Counted from the first letter of the stretch, positions 1 to 9,929 are shown. The stretch is DNA of 33,031 nt from an uncultured Clostridia bacterium (GCA_949739095.1 CATIYX010000335.1:1-33031), one strand, 5' to 3'. A program made the numbers and translations. Notes: generated by a model not told the origin, from the letters alone.

Positions 1-2
1 CC

Positions 3-2738
3 GGCTGGAATGCAACGACTTCTGTGTTCACTGCACAGCTGAGCGGAACCGCAACAAATGTAGCGGTAACAATTGGCGGCAAAGCGGCAACGGTAGAAAC
101 AGCAAATGCGGACGGCAAAACGACTGTTACGGCATATCCTAGCGAGAAACTCGCATTGAATACGTTCTACCAAGTGAATGTTACGGCGGACGGCAAGAAT
201 GTCTATACCAAAGAAATTCAACTGATGGAACTGCTGAACGATAATTTTGACGGGTTCACCGAAAGTACAAGCGGAAATTTGAGAAATGTATATCCGGTGA
301 GCGATGGGAATTATTCCATTGTATACGGAACAGAAAACGGTAAACTGAGGATCGTCTATATTCCGGGAGGAGTGGTTGGTACAACGCGCAGCGATTTCAA
401 AACCACGCAGGCGGACTGGCAGGACTATACATTGGAATTGGACTACTCGGCGGATGAACAATATGTCAACGGAGCCAGAACGTATTATCCGGCACAGCAT
501 GTGCGTATTGGTATAGAAGTGCCGGCAAATACGGCGTTTGATAAAGCAACGGCAGGCAGCATTAACGCCGGCATTGATAATACGCTGCAAGTGAGCGGTG
601 CATCACTGGCAATTGACGGTGATAATACAGGAGTGAGAACCTTTACCGGCGGAACAAAAGTGGTAGCGGGTGCACAGAATAAAGAATTGACTGCAGCAAG
701 TGCAGTAACAGCGCCAATTAATCTGCAAATTGGTATCAAAGACGGAAATGTGTTGTCGCTGGCAAATGGTAAGGTTCTGGGTAATGCGGCACTTCCGGAA
801 GGGACGACAAGAGGCGGTGGATTTGTGCTGACCAGCCGCGGCGAAGGTGGAACCATGACGCACAGCTTGTATGACAACGTCAAAGTCTATAAGGCAGTGG
901 AAAAAGAACCGGCTAACACCTATGACATTTCTGATTGGAACGCGACCACCTCGGCGGCGTTTGTCACACTGAACGGCGTGGTTTCCGGCACCATCACGGC
1001 GGAGACTGCGGACAGAGAACTAAACGTTGAAAAGAAGATAAACGGCAACAAAACAGAACTGACCATTCTGCCGGGCGCGCCTTTTGAAATCGGACAGGAA
1101 TATTCGCTGAAAATTCTGGAAAACGGCGAAGAAGCAGCGGTACTGCCCTTCAAGCTGCTGCAAATGTTTGCGGACGATTTTGACAGCTATCAGACTGACA
1201 AAGAGATTCAGCAGGAATTTGTAGGCAGCACCTCCAGCGCGGTTGCTTACGCGAGAAACGGCAGGATGGGCGTATTCGGCGCTATGGACATGAGCAAAGT
1301 CTATCACAAGGATTTCACGGACGCGCAAAGGGATTGGCAGGACTATACAATGGAATTTGATTATATACCGAGCGCTTCTCAGAGGGGGCTGTTTGCCTAT
1401 ATGGAAGCGCATCCGGAAAAGATAGAGGCTTATAAAGATTTCAACGCCACCTCAGTGGGATTAGAGCCATTCCGTACGGCGAGTACGATGTCTGTAACCA
1501 TCAACGCAAACGGCGTACAGGCGATATGGGGCGGTGTTCTGAATGAAAAGACAGGCGCTTTAACGTATGGCTATACGAATATGGCGAATACAAAAACACA
1601 GGCGGAAGCACAGAATGTACAAATCAGCACCAAGGGAGACTACGGCTTTGTACTTGCCGACGCAAAAAACGGCGGCAAACTGATTCATACGCAGCAGCTT
1701 CCCAAAGATGCCCTGCGCGGCGGCGGCTTCGTATTCCTGGTACGCAACGATGAATATCTGATAGACAATCTAAAGATATATAAAGCAGTCACACCGCCCG
1801 AAAATCGCGACACGATGACGCTGGAAAGCGAAGAAATTACGGCACGGGAAGCTAATTTCACTTTCTCCGATGATGTCAGCGGTATGCAGGGCAGCAAGAT
1901 TGTATTGAACAAATATGAAGACGGCGAAATAAATCCTGTTAACTTTAGCGTGAAGGCTTCCGGAACACAGCTGCGTGTGGTTCCGCATACCGCCTTTGCA
2001 GACGGGTACTATTCCTTGAAGCTGGAAAGCGGCATTACCAGCCTGGATGACAGCAAGGCAACGGAAAGCGAAAGCACCCGTTTCTTCCGTGTCAGCGGCG
2101 GCAGCATATTGCCGGTAGCGAACTGGAGTTCTGAACCGGCATATGGCAGCAGCAAGCTGTTTAACGGTACCATCACAATGACGTTTGAACCGAGCGTTGA
2201 CGTTTCCACCATCACGGCAGACAGCGTTAAGGTATATAAAAACGGCGTGGCGGTCAGCGGCGCGACGGCTTCGGCAACGGAAAATACGGTTACGGTAAAT
2301 TTGAACGAACCGGTAGAGTTCGACACCAAATATGAAGTCCGGTTTACGAATAAAGCGAAATTTACGGAAAACTACGGGTTCCCCGAACTCATCTTCTTTG
2401 TGCCGAACGGATTGGATTTGTCCGATTTTAACGTCACGTTGCGCGACAATGTGATTCATCCGTCCACACCAATCGGCGGCGAGACCATTAGCATCGGCGC
2501 AACCATAACGTCAAACGAAAGTACAGAAAGCCGTTCGGCGGTCGTTACCTTCTGTGTGTTTGACGCCGACGGAAGAATGTGTAAAATCGGCGGGGAAGCG
2601 ATTACTGTTGCGGCGGGTGCAACCAAGGACGTTTACGCGAACATGGTGATTCCGGCAGGCAGCGGCTATACCATTAAATGCTTTGTTTGGGAATCATTTG
2701 AAAACCTGGTAGGTATCCATGAGGAGATATGGAGGTAA
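3..2738 (+). CDS. Secreted wall protein with tandem lectin-like repeats (5' partial)
   Basis: The frame is open to the left edge, so the gene is truncated. Codons 6-23 already encode WNATTS, which recurs at 936-953, so the GTG at 24 is not a real start. Residue numbers below count that GTG as 1. Two repeats of about 300 residues (W before residue 1 to about 303; 305-592) each contain a short beta domain, a DxFD motif, W-Q-D-Y-T, then RGGGFV and a closing YKAV. This pattern suggests concanavalin-A/laminin-G-like sandwiches. Residues 597-690 and 691-796 look like bacterial Ig-like (SbsA/Big_5-type) domains. Residues 797-904 form a beta-rich C-terminal domain resembling the end of the next protein. 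No catalytic motif or visible membrane anchor was seen. The role is inferred to be glycan binding or surface display. The stop overlaps the ribosome binding site of the next gene, so the two are co-translated. Confidence 0.75.
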   Translation, partial: GWNATTSVFTAQLSGTATNVAVTIGGKAATVETANADGKTTVTAYPSEKLALNTFYQVNVTADGKNVYTKEIQLMELLNDNFDGFTESTSGNLRNVYPVSDGNYSIVYGTENGKLRIVYIPGGVVGTTRSDFKTTQADWQDYTLELDYSADEQYVNGARTYYPAQHVRIGIEVPANTAFDKATAGSINAGIDNTLQVSGASLAIDGDNTGVRTFTGGTKVVAGAQNKELTAASAVTAPINLQIGIKDGNVLSLANGKVLGNAALPEGTTRGGGFVLTSRGEGGTMTHSLYDNVKVYKAVEKEPANTYDISDWNATTSAAFVTLNGVVSGTITAETADRELNVEKKINGNKTELTILPGAPFEIGQEYSLKILENGEEAAVLPFKLLQMFADDFDSYQTDKEIQQEFVGSTSSAVAYARNGRMGVFGAMDMSKVYHKDFTDAQRDWQDYTMEFDYIPSASQRGLFAYMEAHPEKIEAYKDFNATSVGLEPFRTASTMSVTINANGVQAIWGGVLNEKTGALTYGYTNMANTKTQAEAQNVQISTKGDYGFVLADAKNGGKLIHTQQLPKDALRGGGFVFLVRNDEYLIDNLKIYKAVTPPENRDTMTLESEEITAREANFTFSDDVSGMQGSKIVLNKYEDGEINPVNFSVKASGTQLRVVPHTAFADGYYSLKLESGITSLDDSKATESESTRFFRVSGGSILPVANWSSEPAYGSSKLFNGTITMTFEPSVDVSTITADSVKVYKNGVAVSGATASATENTVTVNLNEPVEFDTKYEVRFTNKAKFTENYGFPELIFFVPNGLDLSDFNVTLRDNVIHPSTPIGGETISIGATITSNESTESRSAVVTFCVFDADGRMCKIGGEAITVAAGATKDVYANMVIPAGSGYTIKCFVWESFENLVGIHEEIWR
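6..1796 (+). repeat. Two tandem ~930-base protein-domain repeats
   Basis: Unit 1 spans about 6-935 and unit 2 about 936-1796, both inside the first gene. Each unit starts with WNATTS and contains a W-Q-D-Y-T-(L/M)-E-(L/F)-D-Y motif (413-445 and 1335-1364) and RGGGFV (810-827 and 1716-1733). The units diverge strongly between these anchors, so this is an old domain duplication rather than a recent DNA repeat. Further units may lie upstream of the window. Confidence 0.7.
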
Positions 2739-2743
2739 AGCCT

Positions 2744-5700
2744 GTGTATAAAAGAATTATAAGTTTATTGCTTTTGGCTGCTCTCCTGACTTTACCGCTG
2801 CCGCTCCATGCGGCGGCGGAGTCGGCACAGGTCGATGTGCAGGTGGCTGTACAAGAGAATTCCATTCATCTTTCCGGGAACCTGAATGCAGCGCCGGAGA
2901 ATGAATTTGTCACAGTGCAGCTGCTGTCGGGTGGCAGCAAGGCGGAGACAGCGACGAGCGCCGAACAGGATATCCTCCATTTCGGCGTGTGCAAGGCGAA
3001 CGGGAGCGGCGCGTTTTCCTATGAATTCAGTGTTTCGTCTCTCAGCGGCAGTGAATATCTTTATGTAAAATGCGGCAGCAAGGAGTATTTTGCGCCGCTG
3101 GTGGAGAAAAAAACAACCGTGCAGCTTTATGTTGCGCCGGACGGCAATGATTCTGCCGCCGGCACACAGGATGCGCCGCTGAAAACCATGGACGGTGCAA
3201 GAAAAGCGGCGGCTAAATTAGACAAATCCGCGAACCGGGTGGAAGTCATCTTTGCGGAAGGTGAATATTTTCAGCAAGGCACAGTCCAGTTCACAGGCAC
3301 TGATTCCGGCGGCAAGGATACACCGGTCACCTATAAAGCGGCGGAAGGCGCAAAAGTGGTGTTTACCGTCTCTAAAAAGCTGGATGCTGCAAATTTGGAA
3401 ACAGTTACGGACGCGGACACATTGCTGCGGCTGCCGGAATCGGCAAGAGGAAAAGTGTTGCAACTTGACCTCAAACAAAGCGGCATCACGCCGGCGGACG
3501 TGGATTTATATTCCAGAACCAATAATTTACTCAACGAAAGAGGATTATTGCTGAACGGCAAACCACAGAGAATCGCACGTTATCCCAATACCGGATTTTT
3601 GCGGGTCGGCTCGCTTTTGAAAACAAATGTGGTAGCGGAAGGAAGCAGTACCGAGCCGTGTGTGTTCACATGGGATAATGACAGAATTTCGCGCTGGACG
3701 ACGGCGGGCAGTTTTTGGATAGAGGGATATTTTGCGGACGAGTACCGCGCGGACACTGCAAAGGATTGCAGCGTGGATGCGGCGAAAAAGCAAATCACCA
3801 TGAACGGTTCCGACAGAGGAATCGGTTATAAAACACGTTGGCGCGCCATTAACCTTTTGGAGGAACTTGATATTCCGGGCGAATGGTATGTGGATAAAAA
3901 CACAATGACATTGTACTACTATCCACCGTACTATTTTGACAAGACAAGTGACGAGCTTCGTTTCACCGTGAACAGCAACGGCGCAAGTATTGACATGATG
4001 ATTGTGCTGAACGGCACAAACAATATTTGCTTTGAGGGACTGGAATTCCGCGACAAATACTATGGCGATGTCATTCGCTCTACCAATAAGGTGGACGGAA
4101 TTTCTGTTAAAAATTGCAGCTTTGTGAACACAGCGACAGCCATTAATCTGGATGGGAAAAATCTCACCGTGGATGGATGTGATTTCCACAATCTGCAAGG
4201 AAACGCGGTGCAGTTGTCAGACCAAGATGCGATTAACACACTCACCCCATCGAACATTGCTGTCACAAACAATTATATCTACAATACCGACCTTGGGTCT
4301 GCACCTGTCCTTGTGGGCGGTGTTGGGACGCGGGTGGCAAACAATCTGATTCACCGCACGGACGACGGCGGACTGTTGCTGGGCAGCATAGACCGGCGGT
4401 GGAGAATCGCCGAATGCACAGCGGAGAACAACGAAATCTATAACGGTTTGCGTGAAAAAGGCGACATGGGAATGGTCTATATGGGACGTTCCTGGTATTC
4501 GCCGGGTGTATCGGTCAGCCGTAACTATATTCATGATTTCGGTATCCATGAGAATTTGAGTTGGTTCGATAATCCCACCTATGGTATTTTTGCAGACGAT
4601 ACACACAGCAACGCAAGTTTTACCAGCAATATCATCAACGCAAACAACAAAGATAAGACCTATGGCATTGTGTTGGGCGGCGGCAGCAATCTTGACGTGG
4701 AGGGCAACACCATTATCCATACAACACGCGGCGCCGACCTCAACGACAGAACAAATACAGGGAATATCACAACCTACGGCGCGTATACCGCGATGCTTGC
4801 GGCATATAATGACGGACTAAAATACGACCAAACCCCGTGGCTGACAAAATATCCGCAAGTGAATAAAATCATGACGGACATTACAGCGGACGGCAAACAC
4901 ATTCCCAAAAACGAAAAACTGGTCGGCAACCTGTTTTTTGATAATAGCAAAGCATTCAATATTGCAACGAGAAACAAAAACTACGGACAAGAATCGGGAA
5001 ATGTGACCGCATCGAGTGATTCTGTTTTTGTGAATGCAGCGAAAAATGACTGGCGTGTGACCGCAGCGGCAAAATCGGCACAGGGAATTGGCGCGGGAGT
5101 GCTTGATGAAAGCTTCGATATGTCCTCCATCGGACTTATCAGAAAACTTTCCATGACCTATGAACCGGTTCGGCTGCAATATCCTTTGCAGGAAGATTAC
5201 CCGGATGCGTCCGCACTCACACTTGCGTGGGAGGATGCGGCGCCGGCGGATGAATACTACTATGAAATCGCAACAGATGAAGCGTTTGGGAATGTGGTAA
5301 AATCCGGCACGGTATATGAAAATGTCGCTGATGTTTCGGGGCTGACGAAGGACAGCGTATATTATTGGCGCGTGACAGCGCGGAATCTCTCCAAGGACTA
5401 CGGCAAAAGCTGGCAGAGCGAGACAGGCATGTTCCATACAGCGAAAAATGTTATGAAGGTGCAAAGTTTTCAGGAAAATGCGGCAGGGAAAGCAGAACTG
5501 ACATATACCATTGACGGAGCCGCAACCGATGTGCAAAACGCGAGTGTTCTCGTTGCCGTGAAGTCGGCGGATAAAGTGATTGACGCGCAGGTGTTCAACG
5601 ACCCCGTCACAGGCGGCACACAAAATACGTTTACAAAACAGCTTGATATTGCCATAAAACCGGAGTATACCGTGGAATGCTTCGCCTTATCAAGCGTTCA

Positions 5701-5749
5701 GGAGTTATTTCCGATTGATATGAAGAAACAGCTAATTTTAAAGAGGTGA
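2744..5749 (+). CDS. Secreted right-handed beta-helix protein (GH141-like candidate) with FN3 domain
   Basis: The start is GTG 2744, because GGAGGT at 2731-2736 lies 7 nt upstream. An ATG at 2729 would have no spaced binding site. The product is 1001 aa. Residues 1-25 are a signal peptide. Residues 30-120 are a beta-rich N-domain. Residues 128-800 carry the YVAPDGNDSAAGT...PLKT opening typical of pectate-lyase-fold/DUF1565-type proteins, then NLLEELDIPGEWYVD (370-384), LYYYPP, and many N/C-rich helix turns. The motifs EKGDMGMVYMGRSW (571-584) and YGIFADD (613-619) resemble those around the active centre of GH141-like beta-helix enzymes. Residues 815-900 are fibronectin-III-like, and about 905-1001 form a beta domain shared with the preceding protein. 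It is probably an extracellular polysaccharide hydrolase or lyase. The family assignment rests on motif resemblance only. The gene is a paralogue of the next one. Confidence 0.72.
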   Translation: MYKRIISLLLLAALLTLPLPLHAAAESAQVDVQVAVQENSIHLSGNLNAAPENEFVTVQLLSGGSKAETATSAEQDILHFGVCKANGSGAFSYEFSVSSLSGSEYLYVKCGSKEYFAPLVEKKTTVQLYVAPDGNDSAAGTQDAPLKTMDGARKAAAKLDKSANRVEVIFAEGEYFQQGTVQFTGTDSGGKDTPVTYKAAEGAKVVFTVSKKLDAANLETVTDADTLLRLPESARGKVLQLDLKQSGITPADVDLYSRTNNLLNERGLLLNGKPQRIARYPNTGFLRVGSLLKTNVVAEGSSTEPCVFTWDNDRISRWTTAGSFWIEGYFADEYRADTAKDCSVDAAKKQITMNGSDRGIGYKTRWRAINLLEELDIPGEWYVDKNTMTLYYYPPYYFDKTSDELRFTVNSNGASIDMMIVLNGTNNICFEGLEFRDKYYGDVIRSTNKVDGISVKNCSFVNTATAINLDGKNLTVDGCDFHNLQGNAVQLSDQDAINTLTPSNIAVTNNYIYNTDLGSAPVLVGGVGTRVANNLIHRTDDGGLLLGSIDRRWRIAECTAENNEIYNGLREKGDMGMVYMGRSWYSPGVSVSRNYIHDFGIHENLSWFDNPTYGIFADDTHSNASFTSNIINANNKDKTYGIVLGGGSNLDVEGNTIIHTTRGADLNDRTNTGNITTYGAYTAMLAAYNDGLKYDQTPWLTKYPQVNKIMTDITADGKHIPKNEKLVGNLFFDNSKAFNIATRNKNYGQESGNVTASSDSVFVNAAKNDWRVTAAAKSAQGIGAGVLDESFDMSSIGLIRKLSMTYEPVRLQYPLQEDYPDASALTLAWEDAAPADEYYYEIATDEAFGNVVKSGTVYENVADVSGLTKDSVYYWRVTARNLSKDYGKSWQSETGMFHTAKNVMKVQSFQENAAGKAELTYTIDGAATDVQNASVLVAVKSADKVIDAQVFNDPVTGGTQNTFTKQLDIAIKPEYTVECFALSSVQELFPIDMKKQLILKR

Positions 5750-5756
5750 GGCAAAT

Positions 5757-8700
5757 ATGAAAAAAGCAAAATGGCTATCCGCCGTGCTTGCGGTTGCGCT
5801 TATGCTCGGTACGTTTTCGGCGATGCCGGCAGCAGCGGCAAATGCAATAGAAATCCATGTCTCTCCGAGCGGAAACGATTCGGCGGACGGGACGCCGGAG
5901 CATCCGCTTGCAACCTTTGGGGGCGCCATGCGTATGGTGAACAGCGTGAAGAAAAACGGCACGCCGGTTAACGTACTGTTCCATGCGGGTACTTACCCGC
6001 TGCGGGACAATATAACGTTTTCGGCGTCGGATTCGGGTTCCGCGGGCGCACCCATTACCTATAAAAATGCGGGCGATGGAGAGGTAATCTTCTCCGGCGC
6101 AAAAACGCTGGACGTTTCAAAGTTTTCCAGCGTTACCGATGAGAAGATTTTGGCAAGACTTCCTGAAGAAGCGGCACCATATGTCGTACAGATGGATTTA
6201 AAATCGCAGGGTGTGACATCGGGCGATGTGGATATGTATACCAGAGCCTCCGCGCAGCTCGAACGCCGCTCGCTCAGACTCAACGGGAAACATCAGACGC
6301 TGGCGCAGTATCCCAATCAGGATTACCTGATTATGGGCGAGACGGCGGAAATCATCACGGCGGGCAGCGGCTCTGTTGCACCGGTCTTCAAATATGACAA
6401 CCCGCGCGTCAGCCGGTGGGCGAATGAGAAATCTTTCTGTATTGAAGGGTTCTTTGCAGTGGAATATTGGGGCGATGCGGCGCTGAACTGTGTGGCAAAC
6501 GCCGCAGACAACACCATCACGGTGGGCGGTGCAACCCGCGGTATCGGTGCACAGTCGCGCTGGAGAGCGATTAATCTTCTGGAGGAAATTGACATTCCGG
6601 GAGAATGGTATATTGACCAGGAAAAAATGATTTTGTACTACTATCCGCCATACAAGCTGGATAGAGAAAAAGATACGCTGACGCTTTCCGCCTCTTTGGC
6701 GACGATTAACGTCAGCAACGCAAGCCACATTCGGTTTGAAGGACTGACCTTCAGCGACCACTACCGAACAAGGGTGATTGAAGGCGCTAACGCGAAGGTG
6801 GACGACATTGCAATTGTCGACTGCGTTTTTGACTCGGTTGGTCAGGCGCTGCGCATGAAGGGAACCAACATTTTGATTGACGGCTGCGAATTTAAAAACG
6901 TAGTCAGTGCAGGAAGCGCAATGTATGTTTCCGACCCGGACGGAATGCCAACGCTGACCTCATCAAACAATGTCATCCGGAACAATCACATCTATAATTA
7001 TCTGTCCACGCACAACCTCATTGACGCAACGGGCGTGGGGACGGTTGTAGAAAACAATTTGGTTCACCGTGTGGACGGTATTCCGCTGAACATGACGTAT
7101 GCTTACGACCGGGGCGCGGAGTGCATTGCACAGTACAACGAATTTTATAATTGTCTGCGAGAAAAGGGTGACCAGGGTGTTATCTACATGGGGCGTTCCT
7201 GGCACAGTCCGGGCAACGTTGTAAAAAATAACTTTGTACACGATTTCGGTGCGGACGAACGTGCACTGCATTTGCAGAACAATAATTTTGGTATCTATCT
7301 TGACGATACCTTCAGCGGCGTGCAGGTGATTGGAAATATTGTCGTACCCGGCGAAAATTCCCATTTGGTATCAGGCTATCTGGCGGGCGGCGGCAGCGAT
7401 AACTACGGCGACGGCAACATTGTTGCCCTGACTGACAAAAGCGGTGCGTATGTCAACAAATCAAGAGCAGCTGCAAACGCATTTAATTATGCGACATACA
7501 CCTTGTTGCAACAGCAAAGCGACATCAATTATTTCAGTTCACCGTGGAGCACCAAATATCCGTGGGTGGCGCGGAACATCAATGAACTCAAAGCAAACGG
7601 CGGCGTACATACTGCTAAATATAATACCTATACAAACAACGTATTCGCAAAGGCGACTTTGGTAAAGAGCACGATTGCTTCGGAGGAAATGCTGGCAAAC
7701 GGCGGCGTTTTAGAGAACAATCTGGAGTTTGACAATCTGGATATTTTCGTAGACCCTCAGAATCTGGACTACAGAATCAAAAATGAGGTGAAAGAACAAT
7801 ATCATCTGGGCGACAATATTCCGTCCGAGGATTTCGACCTCAAAACAATCGGTCCGCAGAAGGAATTTGACATGAAGGAAGAAGAATTCTTCCAGACCTA
7901 TCCGCAGAACGGACGGAAAAACATGAACGCAAAGGCGGTTGAACTTTCGTGGGAAGAAGCCTACCCGGCGGACTGGTATGAATATACCGTTGCGACCGAC
8001 CCGAACCTTGAAAATGTGGTTGCCTCCGGTACCAGCTACGCGACAACGATTGCTCTGCCGGAACTGGAAAAAGGCAAACAATATTATTGGAAGGTGCAGG
8101 CAGTTACCGAGTCGCTGTACTGCCGCAAAAAATGGAGCAGCGTGGGCGATGTTTATACCTTTACCACCAGCGCGACCGACTACAGTGACCGCCATTTGAT
8201 TGACTGGAGCTATTTGGAGCGCGCAATCGAAAGCGGAGACCGCGCGGTTGCCGTGACGGACGGGAACACGGAATATAATCAGGAAGCGGTCGCAAAGCTG
8301 AAGGATTGTTTGGGGGAAGCGAAAAACCTGATGGCGCACAAAAAACAGGTATCCTCCTATGCGGAATATATGACGCAGGTCAACACCCTTACCAATCAGG
8401 CGCAATATGTGTTGGAAAGCAAAGCGATTAACTATACCAAAGTGGACGTCAACAGCATGTGGCATACGAGCCGTGCATCGCTTGGGATGACTTATCAAAA
8501 CGATGAGTTGTCAATTAAATATGAAGGCGGGACGGAAGGTGTATTGACAGACAGCGTGCTGCGTACCAACTCGGAAATGCTGTGCTTTGATATGAAGGTT
8601 GATTTGGGCGAGAATATAGGTTCCAACTGGGCCGGTATCGGTTTGAGTGCAACGCCGGATTTAGGCAGAATTTACGGCGCTACCTCACCGATGTACCGTG

Positions 8701-9929
8701 TGGTTATCAAGCACGATGCGATAGAGCTGCAAAGTCAGGGCAAAGCAGCGGAACTGTTTGTTTCGGTACCAAACGATGGTTTTATTGAACAAGGAAAATG
8801 GCAAAAAGTACAATTCGGTGCATTCCCGGCGGAAAACGGCGTTTTGATTTCGTTTATTGTGGATGACAAGCCGGTGTTTGAATATTGCGACACAGCAAGT
8901 CCGTTGAAATTCCAACCGTATCTGGTGATGACACCGAGTGGCGGCGGTCCTTATTTTAGCTTTAGAACCTCAAGCGAAGTACCTGCCGGAACTTATACAC
9001 TGCCGGAAATAGAACTGAAAAACGGCATGGAGGGAATTTATACCATCAACGATTCTCAGTATAAGAATGGCGGTTCCTGGAAAACCGGACACGATATTAC
9101 GGGCTATGACAACATTTCGGCGGCACGTTCCGGTACAGCCGGAAGTTCTTCAGGCTGGAAGCTTGGCGCAGATGTTCCGATTGGCTATTATAAACTCTCC
9201 TACTGGCATTCGGTGGTTTCGGACGGCGGCGACAGCAAAGCGGTGCTGACCTGTGAGAACCACGATACCAATTTCAAAACCACCCTTGACTTTACCACCG
9301 GAGAGGACGGCTGGCGGGAAATCGGCATATTTAAATGTATCAATCCATCAGCAAAGAGTGAACTGGAAGTGATGTTCACGCCGAGCGGCGAAGGTTTGGT
9401 GCCTCTGACGGCAATCAAATCGGAGCAGGTGACAGTGGAGGACAGCTATTTCTCCGCAGTGTTCACACAGAAATCCTCTAACGGTTTGCTGTTAAAGGTT
9501 GGAAACACAAAGGCGTTTAAAAACATAGTGCCAATGGCGGAAATGGACGTCGCACCACTTGTAATAGATGGCAGGACGCTTGTACCCATCCGGTTCGCGG
9601 CGGAAGCGTTCGGCGCGAAAGTGGACTGGGAGGAAGAAAGTCAGACGGTAACAATCCGGTCCGGCGATAAGACAATCAAGTTTGTTATCGGTTCCGCCGA
9701 ATATCAAAACGGGGCGGAGACGATGGCGCTTGACGTACCCCCGGCAATCATTGATGACAGAACCATGATTCCGCTTCGTGCGGTGGCAGAAAGCCTTGGC
9801 AAAAAGGTATATTGGAATGGAGAACATGAGTTGATACTGGTTGCGGATGAAATGATTATAACAGATCAGGATACCAATGAGCTAACCGCGGCAAACAACG
9901 CATTTGGAGGTGCAGAGAATGAAAACTAA
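5757..9929 (+). CDS. Large secreted beta-helix protein with FN3, lectin-like and copper-amine-oxidase-N domains
   Basis: The product is 1390 aa. ATG 5757 follows AGGTGA (5744-5749), whose TGA is the stop of the upstream gene. Residues 1-27 are a signal peptide. Residues 31-700 are a beta-helix region parallel to the previous protein: HVSPSGNDSADGT, NLLEEIDIPGEWYID (273-287), EKGDQGVIYMGRSW (469-482) and FGIYLDD (511-517). Residues about 715-805 are FN3-like. Residues 810-890 are a helical, FIVAR-like spacer. Residues 892-1073 are a concanavalin-A-like sandwich. Residues 1080-1225 are a beta domain resembling golvesin-C/CBM-like modules. Residues 1243-1365 are a copper amine oxidase N-like (stalk) domain with two DGRTLVPIR/DDRTMIPLR motifs. 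It is predicted to act outside the cell on polysaccharide. The extra C-terminal modules suggest wall retention and glycan binding. The gene overlaps the next by 11 nt. Enzymatic activity is not proven. Confidence 0.75.
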   Translation: MKKAKWLSAVLAVALMLGTFSAMPAAAANAIEIHVSPSGNDSADGTPEHPLATFGGAMRMVNSVKKNGTPVNVLFHAGTYPLRDNITFSASDSGSAGAPITYKNAGDGEVIFSGAKTLDVSKFSSVTDEKILARLPEEAAPYVVQMDLKSQGVTSGDVDMYTRASAQLERRSLRLNGKHQTLAQYPNQDYLIMGETAEIITAGSGSVAPVFKYDNPRVSRWANEKSFCIEGFFAVEYWGDAALNCVANAADNTITVGGATRGIGAQSRWRAINLLEEIDIPGEWYIDQEKMILYYYPPYKLDREKDTLTLSASLATINVSNASHIRFEGLTFSDHYRTRVIEGANAKVDDIAIVDCVFDSVGQALRMKGTNILIDGCEFKNVVSAGSAMYVSDPDGMPTLTSSNNVIRNNHIYNYLSTHNLIDATGVGTVVENNLVHRVDGIPLNMTYAYDRGAECIAQYNEFYNCLREKGDQGVIYMGRSWHSPGNVVKNNFVHDFGADERALHLQNNNFGIYLDDTFSGVQVIGNIVVPGENSHLVSGYLAGGGSDNYGDGNIVALTDKSGAYVNKSRAAANAFNYATYTLLQQQSDINYFSSPWSTKYPWVARNINELKANGGVHTAKYNTYTNNVFAKATLVKSTIASEEMLANGGVLENNLEFDNLDIFVDPQNLDYRIKNEVKEQYHLGDNIPSEDFDLKTIGPQKEFDMKEEEFFQTYPQNGRKNMNAKAVELSWEEAYPADWYEYTVATDPNLENVVASGTSYATTIALPELEKGKQYYWKVQAVTESLYCRKKWSSVGDVYTFTTSATDYSDRHLIDWSYLERAIESGDRAVAVTDGNTEYNQEAVAKLKDCLGEAKNLMAHKKQVSSYAEYMTQVNTLTNQAQYVLESKAINYTKVDVNSMWHTSRASLGMTYQNDELSIKYEGGTEGVLTDSVLRTNSEMLCFDMKVDLGENIGSNWAGIGLSATPDLGRIYGATSPMYRVVIKHDAIELQSQGKAAELFVSVPNDGFIEQGKWQKVQFGAFPAENGVLISFIVDDKPVFEYCDTASPLKFQPYLVMTPSGGGPYFSFRTSSEVPAGTYTLPEIELKNGMEGIYTINDSQYKNGGSWKTGHDITGYDNISAARSGTAGSSSGWKLGADVPIGYYKLSYWHSVVSDGGDSKAVLTCENHDTNFKTTLDFTTGEDGWREIGIFKCINPSAKSELEVMFTPSGEGLVPLTAIKSEQVTVEDSYFSAVFTQKSSNGLLLKVGNTKAFKNIVPMAEMDVAPLVIDGRTLVPIRFAAEAFGAKVDWEEESQTVTIRSGDKTIKFVIGSAEYQNGAETMALDVPPAIIDDRTMIPLRAVAESLGKKVYWNGEHELILVADEMIITDQDTNELTAANNAFGGAENEN

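Noticed and set aside
1770..2459. Long minus-strand open frames opposite the wall-protein genes (also at 4817-5623, 7710-8498 and 15170-16036)
   Set aside because: Compositionally odd (His/Cys/Arg-rich), no homology by eye, and fully overlapped by convincing plus-strand genes.
5757..9929. A true copper amine oxidase
   Set aside because: Only the N-terminal stalk-like domain is present. It is widespread on Firmicute surface proteins, and no catalytic oxidase domain follows.
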